Assembly: GCA_037954665.1 (NCBI GenBank)
Contig: JBBMOL010000038.1
Coordinates: forward strand, 3,410,001-3,474,000
Source of the DNA: Laguncularia racemosa
Taxonomy: Eukaryota; Streptophyta; Magnoliopsida; Myrtales; Combretaceae
Direction: 5' to 3'
Length of the DNA stretch: 64,000 bases
Part shown: positions 24,090-34,945 of the stretch, in pieces
Layout of the letters: each line of letters opens with the position of its first letter
How positions within the stretch are numbered: the first letter of the stretch is position 1
Program-made: the position numbers and the translations under genes
Notes under the pieces: generated by a model
The model's database searches: none
Told to the model about the DNA's origin: nothing
What the model saw: only the letters and a program-made list of their open reading frames with translations

Positions 24090-25520
24090 GCAAATAATAC
24101 ATCATCTCTTTGAGCTATATCTTTGAGGATATAAAACTTTTGAAGCACATGTTTAGATCTCTTGTGAGACCTTAGTTTCTTTAGCTTGAGTATGGCTGCA
24201 TTATTGTCACAATATAGTATAACTAAATCAATAGTGTGTGAAAGCACTTCTAATTTGTAGGTAACATTTTTTTATCTAAATGGCTTCTTTAGCTACCTCA
24301 AAAGTTGCAATGTACATGGGTTTTGCTATAAAATTTGCTTTTATCTCTTACTTGGAACACCTCTAACAAACAACTCTATGATTTAGTTTAGATGCATAAC
24401 ATTATAGTGATTTAGAATCATCTTGGTCTGTTTGGGAACTAGCTATTGGAGGTTATACTAATGCTAGCATTAATATAACCTCTAATAGCTAGTTCCTCAT
24501 CTCTTCCATAGATTAGAATCGGTTTCTTTATTATTCTCAGTTACCTAAGAACGGTCTTAGCTATAGTCTAGTGATCCTCACTTAAGTCAGCATAACATCT
24601 ACTTGTACATGTTATATCATGTTATATATTAGACCCAATTTTTGAAGCATATAGTGCTTTGTCCACATTATCCTCGCCACTTGTATCTTAGATACATTAC
24701 CATAGAGAAATGAATACTATGTGACATGTACAAGAAGACTTCTCTTGAAAGTTTACATACTAAATCTATTTATTACCTTTTTGATGTATGTGCTTTGACT
24801 TAATCTAAGTAGCTTTCTGAATCTATCTCGGTATATCTTGATTTCTAAGATATAGGTTGATTCTTCTAAATCTTTCATAGAGAAGCTTTTACCTAACCAA
24901 GCATTGGTAGGCTCTAAGGTTGATATATTATTTCTAATTAGAAACATATCATCAAGGTATAAGACTAGGAACACAATCATGTCCCCATTCACTTCTTGTA
25001 GACGTAAGGCTATGTTGGATTTTTAGATAGCTAAATTCCTTGGTTACTTGTTCAATATGAGATTCTTACTTTAAGAAACTCACTTCAACCTATAAATGAA
25101 CTTCTTAAGATTACATATTTTATTGGCATTCTTGGACGTTACAAAACAAGGAGTTTGTACCATGTATACTTCCTCCTTTAACTTTCTATTTAGAAAAGTC
25201 ATTTTGGCATCTATTTGTCAAATCCCGTAATTCTTATAAGTTGCTATTGTATGCAAAATCTTGATGGGCCTAGTCATTGCTATTGGCAAGAAAGTTTGAT
25301 CATAATCAATTTTATGATGTTGTATGAAACTTATTGCTACTAACCTATCTTTAAGATACTTGCATTTCCATCCATGATTGTCTTTTCTTTTAAAAACTCA
25401 TTTACACTATAAATTTTATCCCAACTAGTACATCTACCAAACCTCATACTTGGTTTGTGTACACGAAATCCATCTAAGGTCTCTCGTTTCTAACCATTTC
25501 CTAGAGCTTGGTAAAGCAAT
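24090..25520 (-). pseudogene. Ty1/copia pol relic, copy A (reverse transcriptase and RNase H)
   Basis: Read on the minus strand from 25520 down, the order is that of copia reverse transcriptase. A KYLKDRLVAISFIQHHKIDY block and a QIDAKMTFLNRKLKEEVYMV block (catalytic Asp region) come first. Then come LVLYLDDM (the YVDD box, here YLDD) and MKDLEESTYILEIKIYRD, LSQSTYIKKVINRFSM and an RNase H-like end (EELAIRGYINAS, then FIAKPMYIATFEVAKEAI). Many stops and frame breaks show decay. The segment 24306-26010 is repeated at 38935-40620. An inverted insertion disrupts this copy at 24436-24495. Confidence 0.8.
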
Positions 25521-26010
25521 TGTTTGATTTACTAGTTATTATATTTATACAATATGAGAAAAAAAGCTTTTATATTCTAATATACCATTCATTAGTTCCT
25601 TATATATAGAAGAAAATATTATATATTTTGTCCATATAATAGTTAATTAGACCCTATCTAAAAATGTACTTTTAAAACAAGTTCAACCTTAATTAAATTG
25701 CTGAAAGTGATCTTTGTTCATCTAAAGACACCATGGGAAAGCAATATTTTATAAGCAAGTTGAACAGAGAAAGGATAAGAGACGACACGGGTATATAAAT
25801 TATAGTTGCTAGATAATTCGTACATTTGATCAATAAAATAAACAAAACTATTTAATTTCCTGCTAACTTTAGGGATGTGATTGATATTCTAAGAAATTTC
25901 TATTCATCACTAATTTGACTTTAGTAAGAAAATTATTGCAATCAACACAACAATATATAAAAAACTAGATTTTTGATTGGGTGGTTTTGTAACAAGAGTC
26001 AATAGCTAAA
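24306..26010. repeat. Dispersed direct repeat, copy A of a chimeric copia-containing segment
   Basis: It is closely similar to 38935-40620 along its whole length. Shared blocks run from GCAATGTACATGGG at the left to GGTGGTTTTGTAACAAGAG at the right. It contains the end of a copia pol gene (24306-25520) plus about 490 bp of unrelated sequence (25520-26010) that I cannot identify. The flanks on both sides differ between the copies, so the chimera was copied as a unit. Confidence 0.85.
24436..24495. repeat. 60-bp near-perfect palindrome
   Basis: The left arm starts GAACTAGCTATTGGAGG and the right arm ends CCTCTAATAGCTAGTTC, with AATGCTAGCATT at the centre. The 30-bp arms pair with two mismatches. 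The matching place in copy B (near 39055-39100) has only one arm. Confidence 0.9.
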
Positions 26011-26432
26011 AGGCTTATATTACTTGAAAAAAGATGAATAAATAAATATAAAATTCCATAGGAGTTATTGCATTTACTCCATAAAAAAAAAGGATCAACA
26101 TTCAATATAAGAAGACTAAAATATAGAGTAAATGATTTCTGATTTGGAATAAGTCCTAAGAGCTCGGTATGCATTTCTTTTGATGGTGGTATAAATTATA
26201 ATTTCTTTTAATCTATGTTAAATTAAAAATATTCTTTTTATGGTAATTCATATTAATAAATCATATTTCATATTTGGATCTAGATGAATTCATAATTAAA
26301 AATCTTAATTCATAATATATATCATTTATCAATTATGTTTGAAAACATAATTTACAACCCAATCTATTTAATAAACATACTTTAAATTCAAATTCAGACT
26401 TGTACTAATTTTGATAGAAAAATTTTGAAATA
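26011..26432. other. Short gene-free spacer
   Basis: AT-rich sequence between the copia relic segment and the left end of the complete copia element. Nothing is recognisable here. Confidence 0.5.
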
Positions 26433-26437
26433 AATAT
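26433..26437 (+). repeat. Left target-site duplication (AATAT) of the copia element
   Basis: AATAT precedes the TG that starts the left LTR, and the same five bases follow the CA that ends the right LTR (36377-36381). Five bases is the normal copia target duplication. Confidence 0.85.
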
Positions 26438-27922
26438 TGTTATGTTATCTCTAAAGTATTTTGATGATAACAAAATGTACTAAATGTTTTTAATGAGTTC
26501 ATATAGTGTATAGGAATAATTATATTTATAATTTGACAAAGAGTTGGAAGATCAAAAAATAAATGAAGGAAAGCTATGTTGCTTTTAATTACTCAAAAGA
26601 TAAGTCAGAAGGTGTTCATTATGAGAAATAGCAGAAACTCAAAAGATAAGTTAGAAGGTGTTCATTATAAGGAATAATAGGAACTCATAAAATAAGTTGG
26701 AAGGTGTTGCTATTGTGAGTTTGTATGAACATAACAAATTTATAAATTTAAGTTGGATAACTATCAATTTTGAACACCCAGTTCTATTTATTGAATATAT
26801 TTGGGTAACATGTTTAATTCATTTCACTAAAGTAGGACAAACATTCATGGCGATTTACGTGATTAATTTTGGAATTAAGAGATTTAGTTAAGTTGTGATA
26901 AACCCATGATTGATTCCACATATTTGAAACTGCTATAAGAAGATCAATATTAAAAGGATTATATCATTTTAGAGATCTTATATTTTCGGAATTTAAATTT
27001 GAATTTAGGGATAAGAGAAAGAGTTGTTGGATGTTCCACAAAATTAGCAGGTGGTTGATTTCATCAAAAGATTTTGTGCAAATGATATATATCACAATAT
27101 AATGATGTATCTTGACTATTTTCAATGACAAATTTGATAGAATTTCCATGTCATATTCTGAATATTTTAGATTTAAATTCAAATTTAGTGGATAACTTCA
27201 AATCTCTTGGGATATTTTTCAAATGTTCAAAGTAAGATCATGGCAACAAACTTTCAAGTTAAAAACAAATGAATGAAGTTACCATTACTCTTCAGTAAAT
27301 AAATAGAGTCGAAGTTTAATGATTCATGTGACACAAGATACAATGTAAAATAGTACATCATTCTTTTATCAGAAAAAAACATTATCAGAACTCAGAAGCT
27401 ACTTTGTCTTTTACATATTTTTCATATTATACTTGAATTAATTTTTGAAGGATACAAATTCTCATTTCCTCATTTGCTTTTGATAATTTTTGAAAGCTTG
27501 ATACATGTATTAGTAAAAGGTTATTTGTAACTTTATAGATCTGTAAATAGCCTTAAAGATAGGCTAGATAGGCAGAGCAGGGTGTTTTGAAGCCAAGGTA
27601 TTGACAGAGCAATTGTAATCTTTCAAATTTGTTTGGATTAGTAAAATGATACTAGTGTGGAAGACCAGGTCCTCAGTAGTAGAGCTAGAAGAGAGAATTG
27701 ACACTTAAGGTAAAACTTCTATAAATAGCTTGCTCGATTCTCTTCTCTCTATCTTTTATTTTATGTTTTATAATAGCTTGAAATTGTTTATAAATACTTG
27801 TTTTCACACCATAATTAAATTGAGTTGTCAAAGGGGTTGTTTTTAACTAGCAAATTTTTTAAAAAATTTAGCAAGTAATCAATTCACCAATTCCCTCTTG
27901 ATTACTTAATTCGGGACCAACA
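26438..27922 (+). repeat. 5' LTR of the copia element (about 1485 bp)
   Basis: It starts TGTTATGTTATCTC and ends GGGACCAACA, directly before the primer-binding site. It pairs with 34946-36376. In the first 150 bases about ten differences are seen. A TATA-like box TATAAATAG lies at 27720-27728 and is conserved in the partner (36174-36182). From 26591 to about 26710 there is a 46-bp tandem repeat. Confidence 0.9.
26591..26710 (+). repeat. 46-bp tandem repeat in the U3 part of the 5' LTR
   Basis: Units beginning ACTCAAAAGATAAG or a close variant start at 26591, 26637 and 26683. Each contains AGAAGGTGTT. The 3' LTR has a worn version with the first unit truncated. Such U3 repeats often carry promoter elements in other plant retrotransposons; here that is inference. 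Confidence 0.8.
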
Positions 27923-27924
27923 TT

Positions 27925-27936
27925 TGGTATCAGAGC
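27925..27936 (+). other. Primer-binding site, initiator Met tRNA type
   Basis: TGGTATCAGAGC sits two bases after the 5' LTR and is complementary to the 3' end of plant initiator Met tRNA, the usual primer for copia elements. Confidence 0.9.
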
Positions 27937-28796
27937 AGGGGCTATAATAGTACTTGCAGTTTAAGATCTTATGGCTAAAAATAGTGTTTCTATTTCTACT
28001 AACCATGCTCCTTACTTTGATGGTACTAATTTTGGTTATTAGAAATTTAGGATGAAAACTTACATCAAGGCAATAGACTTTGATTCATGGGAAGTCATAC
28101 AATTTGGAGATGAAATCGTTGTAGAAGATGGAGATCAAACTTTGACAAAAGCTAAGGAGAGAAAGCTTGAAAAGAATTATCAAGCTAAGAACTTGTTACT
28201 TGTTACAATAGCTCATTTTGAATATTAATTAATCTCTTCTTGTAGGACTGTGAAGGAAATTTGGAACACACTCTATGAAACTCATGAAGGAATGTCAACA
28301 ATCAAAGACACTAGGATTAACTCATTAATGTAGGAATATGAGTTGTTTCAGTTTAAGCCTGATGAAAATATTAAGGAAGCCTTCAATCGTTTTACAACAA
28401 TGACAAATCAATTATCTTTACTTGACCATAAATTGAAATATGCTAACCTTGTATGGAAAATTCTAAGAATTTTGCCTAGATCTTGAGATGCTAAAAAGAC
28501 TGCAATCAAGGAAGCTCAAGACCTGAACAAACTGACGTTAAGCTAGCTGAAAGAAAAACTGATGGCATATGAATCTCACATTAGGCATACTTCTGATCAA
28601 GACAACAACAAAAAGAACATAGCATTCAAAGTTAAAGAAGTAGAGACTAATTCTGACAAAGAACTAGAAAGTGATGAGGATAAAGACATAAATTTGCTAG
28701 CTAAACGTCTTAGTCAATTTCTCAAAAGAAGAGGTAAGAAAATGTCATTTAATAAAAGGTTAAGTTCTAACTGTGGAAAATTTGATGCAGGAAAAG

Positions 28797-28801
28797 GTTA
28801 T
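28797..28801 (+). repeat. Left target-site duplication (GTTAT) of the nested solo LTR
   Basis: GTTAT here matches GTTAT at 30904-30908 and directly flanks the TG...CA insert. Confidence 0.85.
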
Positions 28802-30903
28802 TGTCGAGTCTAATTTTTTATTTTCCATTCCTAATCCGATCTATACTAGACCCTATGCTCATCTAATGTAGATCCTCAACTTGAGTTAGGAATTTCGTTT
28901 TGTTTTGGAGTCACCACTCAACTATTGTTGGGAAAGATTGAATTAGGATTAATTGAGCAGATCAATCTTAATTTGGACCACTAGTCAGCGTGATTTTCTC
29001 TTCTCGTTTTTTGTGAAAAGAGGAAAGGGGAAAACCAGAGTTTCTAAGTTCGGAGGCTAACCTATTAAAATCCTAAGGTTACCACCTAATCTCCTAAAAT
29101 CTACTCTATCCAGAAATGTCTTTTATTTCGTTTTTTGTTGTCTTTTTATTCTATTCTTGAATAATCTATTCTGAGAAAATGATTTTTATTCCTTTTTAGG
29201 GTTGTCCCAAATGGGTGCCTACGTACCTGCTATTCAGGATCAAATTTGCCGTAGTTCGCTTTTCTTGAAAAATTTTAATGTGTTTATGAATTTTAATTGT
29301 GAAATTTCTTTTGATTTATATTTTTACCATTTTAGGATTTTTCTAAAAATCTAAGCCTAAACTTGATAATTTGATTTTTGAAAATAATAATTTTAAGGAA
29401 AAAAATACCAATTTTGGGTTTATTTATGAAAATGATTTTTCTAAGTGATAAAAATTTCATTTTTTCCTATTTTTCAACTCATTTCTATTATTATTGATTT
29501 TTATGAATTTTTTATGAATTTTTAATTTTTTATTAGTTTTTATTAACTTTTCATAATTTTTTTTATTACTTTTTTATTGAAAAAATTTTCTCCTATATTT
29601 TTTATCTATCCTATTTTAAAATCTAAATTATTATTATTATTTTTCCAATATTTTTATTATTTTCTTTATAAATTTTCTACATTTATATTATTTATTTATT
29701 ATAATTATTATTTTTATTTTTATCATTAAATCTTAAATTTTTTTTAATTTCTAAAATTTTTCCATTTATTGAATTATAAATAAAAAATAGGTAAATAAAT
29801 AACAAATAAGTAAATAAATTAATTCGAAATAAATAAAATAACTAAATAAATAAAATATAATAATAAAAAAAAAATCAGAAAATCCGACTTACCTGGATCT
29901 GAGTCTGTGTGCGGGTCGCGTCGGTCGGGTCGGATCGGGTCGAAGTGGGTCGGGTCGGGTCGATCGGACGTAGCAGCTAAGAGTGCTCGTTGACGGCGTT
30001 CCGATGGCCTTTCGAAGCATTTGAGGTGTCAATTCCTAGGTTTTTGGGGGTGAGGAACTTAACTGTGGCAGTGGTTTGCTTCAGAAAAGCCTCTTGGTGG
30101 CTGCTCAATACTTGATCGGTGGTCGCGATTTTGAAGAACTCCGGCGAGGCTTCAATTCTCTCCTTTTTCTCTCTTTTTCTCACTTTTGATCCGTGCTTCT
30201 GCCTCTCCACTTCATCCTCTATTTATAGGCGTTCAAAATCGAGCTGGATAAGCTCGGATTTCCACCAATTGAAGCAAATTGGATTTGCGGTTAAAAACGC
30301 ATCTCCGATTTATGCAAATCCATTGGTTTGTTGCGATTTGATTCCAATTGGATGATGTTTATCTTATTTCTGTTGAAGATTTGTGCAAAAAATCGAATCA
30401 AAACGGCTGAAATTCAGATTTTTCTCCTCGCCGGCGATCTCGGACAGAGGTTGAAGACGATCACATGCCTGGCGCGTGCGTTCGCCCCGGCCAATCGGAT
30501 GCTGACACGTGGCGACTCTAGGGGAAATGAAAGAAAAAATTTCCTAACGCACGTGGGGGGATTCGAACTCGAGACCTCAGGCTCTCTCACACGTTCTAGG
30601 TGCACACACGAGCTAGCCGAGCTGGCCCAGATCTCGGTTTTTTTATTTTACGCAAATTGTATATATGCGATGCAATTTTTTTTTTTTTTGTATTTTTTGG
30701 AATTTCAAAAATTTATAAAAATTATTTAATCTTTTTTATTGCCATTTCTACAATTATTTTCCAAAATTGATGTATTTTCCTATTTATTTTTATTTTTTGA
30801 ACATTTTTCCTATTTTTGCTAAATTAGAGGAAAAAATGAAAAAATTGGAAATTAATTATTTTTTATTATTATTGATCATTAGGGCAAAAATGAAGTGTTT
30901 ACA
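28802..30903 (+). mobile_element. Solo LTR (about 2.1 kb) nested in copia gag
   Basis: The insert begins TGTCGAGTC and ends GTGTTTACA, with TG/CA ends and a perfect 5-bp GTTAT target duplication. It contains no retroelement protein genes and has LTR-like parts: a TATA-like box in CTATTTATAGGC near 30219-30230, a GC-richer stretch (29890-30650) and long T/A-rich stretches. Its length and the conserved GGGTGCCTACGTACC word near 29213 suggest a large Ty3/gypsy family, but this is not certain. Which strand was transcribed is inferred from the TATA box. Removing it restores the gag frame. Confidence 0.75.
30559..30627 (-). other. tRNA-like segment (A-box and B-box) in the solo LTR
   Basis: On the minus strand GGGCCAGCTCGG (30627-30616) resembles a pol III A-box, and AGTTCGAATCC (30569-30559) is a near-consensus B-box. 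Spacing is within the range of tRNA genes and SINEs. No full cloverleaf could be drawn, so it is a tRNA-derived relic at most. Confidence 0.35.
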
Positions 30904-31699
30904 GTTATAAAGAAAAGGAAGAAAAGAAAGAGAAAAAGAAGGAATTGGTATATTATGAATGCAAGAAACTGGGTCATATAAAGTATGAATGTCTGATGCT
31001 TATCAAGAAACTTAAGAAGTACAAAAAGAAATGCAAGGCACTGTTATCAACCTGGAGTGACCTAGAAGACTCAGAAATCAATGTAGAAAGTTTTGAAGAT
31101 GAAGATGAGGAAGCAAATGTGTGTCTCATGGTAATATCTGAGGTACATTCTAATTCTAAATTAGAAGAGAATATACTTGATGATGTTGATGCTAAGGTTA
31201 AGAAATTGCTAAATGCATTATCTAATGTAGATGCTAAAATTAACAAATTTAATTTAGAAAATAGAGCCTTAGTTGATGAGAAAAATGTGTTGAGTCAAAC
31301 GAATGCACTCTTAGTCGATGAGATTGATATATTAAAAACTGATTTTGAAGTTTTGTAGATTAATAATAAAAATCTATGCCTAGCAAAAGATGCTTTAAGA
31401 CAGAAGGTACATCAGAAGGTACCTAAATCAGAACAAAAAAATCCTATCAAGGGATATAATAGGAGACCAGTCAGAAGGTATGTTTGAAGGTACCCTGATC
31501 ATTGGCAATCAAGATAGGTAAGTAACTGGTATAATATAACTAATACCTATGCTTGTTTATTCTACAACAAGTTAGGGTGTATTAAAAAGCACTATTATTA
31601 TAAAAACAAGAAGCTTAGTCATATCAAGTGAATTAACTTAACAAAACAAGCTTGAATTTTAGAGAGCCCAAGCTTGTTTAGGTTCCAAAATGGGTATGA

Positions 31700-32410
31700 T
31701 CCTTTTTTTAATGATTGCAGGAACACAGAGCAAAACTTAAGGGTACGTGGTATCTTGATAGTGGGTGCTCACATCATATGACTGGTAATGCTTTGTTGTT
31801 CACAAGCCTTGAGTGGAAGGAAAAAGGATATGTGAAGTTTGGTGATGATAGTAAGGGAAGAATCATTGCAACTGATAATATTAGTGTTCCCCTTTTTGTT
31901 ATTAAAAATGTATATCCAGTACAAGGTTTGAAACATAATTTATTAAGTATTAGTTAACTTTGCGATAAAGGATATAAAGTGACATTTGATCAAGATAAGG
32001 TCATAACATATAATAAAGATGATATAAAACTCTTTAAAGGCTATAGGAAAAATAAGATTTATTTAATTAAACCTGCTAAAGTAAATGCTGAATTTTTTTT
32101 TTTGTCTATCAATGATAGTATTTATCTCTAGCATAGAAAGTTAGGACATGTCAGTTTTATACAATTAGAGAATTTATCAAAAAATAACTTAATTAATGGC
32201 TTACTAAAGTTGAATATTAGAGAAGATATTTGTTGTGTTACATGTTTGAAAAATAAAATGGTATCTGTTTCTCATAAGAGTAAGAATGTTATCTCAACCA
32301 AAAGGCGATTAGAACTATTGCATTTGGATTTATTTGATCCTACACGAACCTTAAGTTCGGGTGATAACAAATATGGACTTATATTAGTTGATGATTTTTT
32401 TTAGATACAC
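31700..32410 (+). pseudogene. copia protease and GAG-pre-integrase region
   Basis: From 31745 the frame reads GTWYLDSGCSHHMTGN, the plant copia aspartic protease site (D-S-G), followed by FVIKNVYPVQGLKHNLLSIS. A stop at 31955 replaces the next codon. The pre-integrase zinc-binding part follows with HRKLGHVSFIQLENL and a CCVTCLKNK pair, giving an H-H-C-C pattern. It ends in RLELLHLDLFDP and GLILVDDFF at the start of the integrase core, where stops begin. The protein would cut the polyprotein and join DNA ends. Confidence 0.8.
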
Positions 32411-32959
32411 TTAGGTTCTATTTTTACGACATAAAAGTGAGGCCTACAAATCTTTTGAAAAATTTTCAAAACAAGTTTTAAATGAAAAAGGTTATTCCAT
32501 TATCAGTTCAAGGACTGACCATGGAAAAGAATTTGAAAATAATAATTTTATCAAATTTTATGAAGAAAACGTCATCACACATAATTTTTCTACTCCCTGT
32601 ACTCCATAAGTCTTCTAGAATAGTTGAAGAATCTATAAATGTAAGATTTTTTGAGGAAGGAATAATAAATGATATTGATGATGAAAACCTAATCATATCC
32701 AAAAGAAATGTTAAACCTCTAGATTGAATGCAAAAATTAAATATGACCAGAATACAGAGTCAGATATACCAGGAACATTTGGAACAAAAAATAACTCATA
32801 AGGTAACTTATAAGATGACTCAAAAGGTAGTTCAGAAGATAAATTAGAACCTACCCAGGTACATATTCATCCATCTAAGTCTACAAGAGTTCAATATAAT
32901 CATTCCATGGAATAGGTAATAGGTGATGTGCAAATCTGGAATCAAGACTAGAGCTAGTT

Positions 32960-34500
32960 ATAAGGATATAGAAAATCATTTTGCATTACTATATGAAACT
33001 AAACCATCTTCAATAGAAGAAGCTCTAGTTGATAACAATTGGATAGATGCTATGCAAGAAGAGTTCAACCAATTTCAAAGAAACCAAGTGTAATAATTAA
33101 TACTAAAACCTAAAGATAAACCCATAATAGGAACTAAATGGGCGTTCAAAACCAAAGTAGATGAATATGGAAAAGTTATTAGAAATAAGGCTAGGTTAGT
33201 AGCAAATGGATACTCTCAAGAAGAAGGCATAGATTATGATGAGACCTATGCACTTGTAGCAAGATTTGAGGCAGTTAGGTTATTATTATCTTATGCATGT
33301 CTAAAGAATTTTAAATTATTTCAAATGGATGCTAAGAGTGCTTTTTTAAATGGTTATGTTAAAGAAGAAGTCTATGTAGAACAACTACCAGGATTTGAAG
33401 ATCCATTTAAGACAGATTATATTTACAAACTTAAAAAGGCCTTATATGGATTAAAACAAGCTCCTAGAGCATGATATGAACAACTTAGTTAATTTTTAAT
33501 CAAGAATTGATTCAAAAGAGGAAAAGTGGATACTACATTATTTTAAAAATATTATGACAATGATATTCTAGTAGTACAAATATATATAGATGATATTATT
33601 TTTTGTTCTACTAATGAAGAATATTGCAAGATGTTTTCTAAGATGATGTAGGTAGAGTTTGAGATGTCACTAATGGGGAAACTCAACTTCTTTCTTAGAT
33701 TCCAAATAAAGCAAATAGGAGATGGTATATTTGTACATCAAGAAAAGTATACCAACCAAATATTAAAAAATTTTAATTTTGGAAATGTGAAAGGTGCAGC
33801 AACTCCTATATTAACTTCAACTAGGTTAGATGTTGATTTAGAAGGTAAAAAGGTAAATGATAAGCTTTACAGAAGTTTAATCGATTCCCTATTATACTTA
33901 TTTGCTTCTCGTCTTGAAATTTTATTTAGTGTTTGTTTGTGTGCTCGTTTTCAAAGTAATCATACTGAAATACATTTAGTAGTAGTAAATTTTTTTTTTA
34001 AAATACATTGCATATACTACAAAGTTAGGTATCTGGTATCTAAAAAAATCAAAATTATGATTTAATTGGATATTTTGATGTGGATTATGTGGGGTGCAAA
34101 ATTGATAGAAAAGTTACATCAGATACTTGTCAATTTCTAAGGGATAAGTTAGTTTCTTAGTCCTCTAAAAAACAAAACTCAGTTGCCCTTTCTACTGTTA
34201 AAGCTGAATATGTTTCTATAGGAAATTGTTGTATACAAACATTATGGATAAAACAACAATTGATGGACTAGAGTTTAGTATTTAAGAATATACTAATAAA
34301 ATGCAATAATACTAGCATAATTAATTTAATAAAAAATCTAGTGCATCACTCTAAATCTAAGCATACGGAAGTTAGACATCATTTTATTAAGGATCATGTA
34401 AATAGTAGAGACATAAGTATTGGATATGTTTCAACTGAAAATCAATTGGCTGGCATCTTCACTAAACTGTTAGATAAAATAAAATTTGAGTTTATTTGAA
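32960..34500 (+). pseudogene. copia reverse transcriptase and RNase H
   Basis: Near 33000 the frame reads EEALVDNNWIDAMQEEF, then GTKWAFKTKVDEYGKVIRNK and RLVANGYSQEEGIDYDETY. These are followed by FQMDAKSAFLNGYVKEEVYV with a catalytic Asp, ALYGLKQAPRA and the YIDDIIF catalytic box near 33580. The open segment 33664-34065 carries the connection region (MGKLNFFLRFQIKQ, IFVHQEKYTNQILK). RNase H pieces follow on shifted frames to about 34480. Stops at about 33091, 33471 and 33490 and frame shifts near 33970 and 34060 show it is dead. Most of the integrase core between 32410 and 32960 is missing or unreadable. Confidence 0.85.
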
Positions 34501-34929
34501 ATGAAATTGGTATTTTTTATCCTTTATAGTTATCTGTGATAATAAAAGAAGTACAATAAAGAAGAAAGAGAGTCATTTAGGAACTTGTTCTTATCTAGTT
34601 TATTGTACTTAATTTCAAAGACTTGGTTTCAAGTTCATTGATGAATGTTCAAATATGAAATATTTGATATGCGTTCTACTCTTTCAAGATTTTGATATAT
34701 ATTTTTATGTTGATTATCTAATATATTATATCGAGGGGGATTTTTATTACTTGATGATATAAAAAAAGGTGAGAATTAAAATGGGAGTATAGAATGGTGA
34801 TACATGAATGAAGATGGGAGTGTTGAATAATGATTACTGTGAAGTATATAAAACCAACTAGTCTGTAGCTAATATATATATATATATATATATTTGTGTT
34901 TGTTTTATGAAAAAAGGGTTTTGCTATCA

Positions 34930-34945
34930 TTAAAAAGGAGGAGAA
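34930..34945 (+). other. Polypurine tract of the copia element
   Basis: A purine run (TTAAAAAGGAGGAGAA) ends directly before the TG of the 3' LTR, the place of plus-strand priming. Confidence 0.8.

Larger units (their letters stand above)
27971..31360 (+). pseudogene. copia gag, split by a solo LTR
   Basis: The frame starts at 27971 (MAKNSVSISTNHAPYFDGTN), the usual start of plant copia gag, and continues through a UBN2-like domain (TVKEIWNTLYETHEG, FNRFTTMTNQL). Stops are present near 28040, 28228 and 28330. The insertion at 28802-30903 cuts the gene after a codon boundary. Downstream of the right target duplication the frame continues without a shift into Lys/Glu-rich sequence and a zinc knuckle (YYECKKLGHIKYEC) whose first Cys is changed to Tyr. 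The end (to 31358) is a helical, charged region. Gag would form the particle and bind RNA. Confidence 0.8.

Noticed and set aside
30119..30729. Overlapping open frames of 78 and 133 codons inside the solo LTR
   Set aside because: They lie in the GC-richer LTR part, lack domains and end in T-rich runs; LTRs often give such frames.
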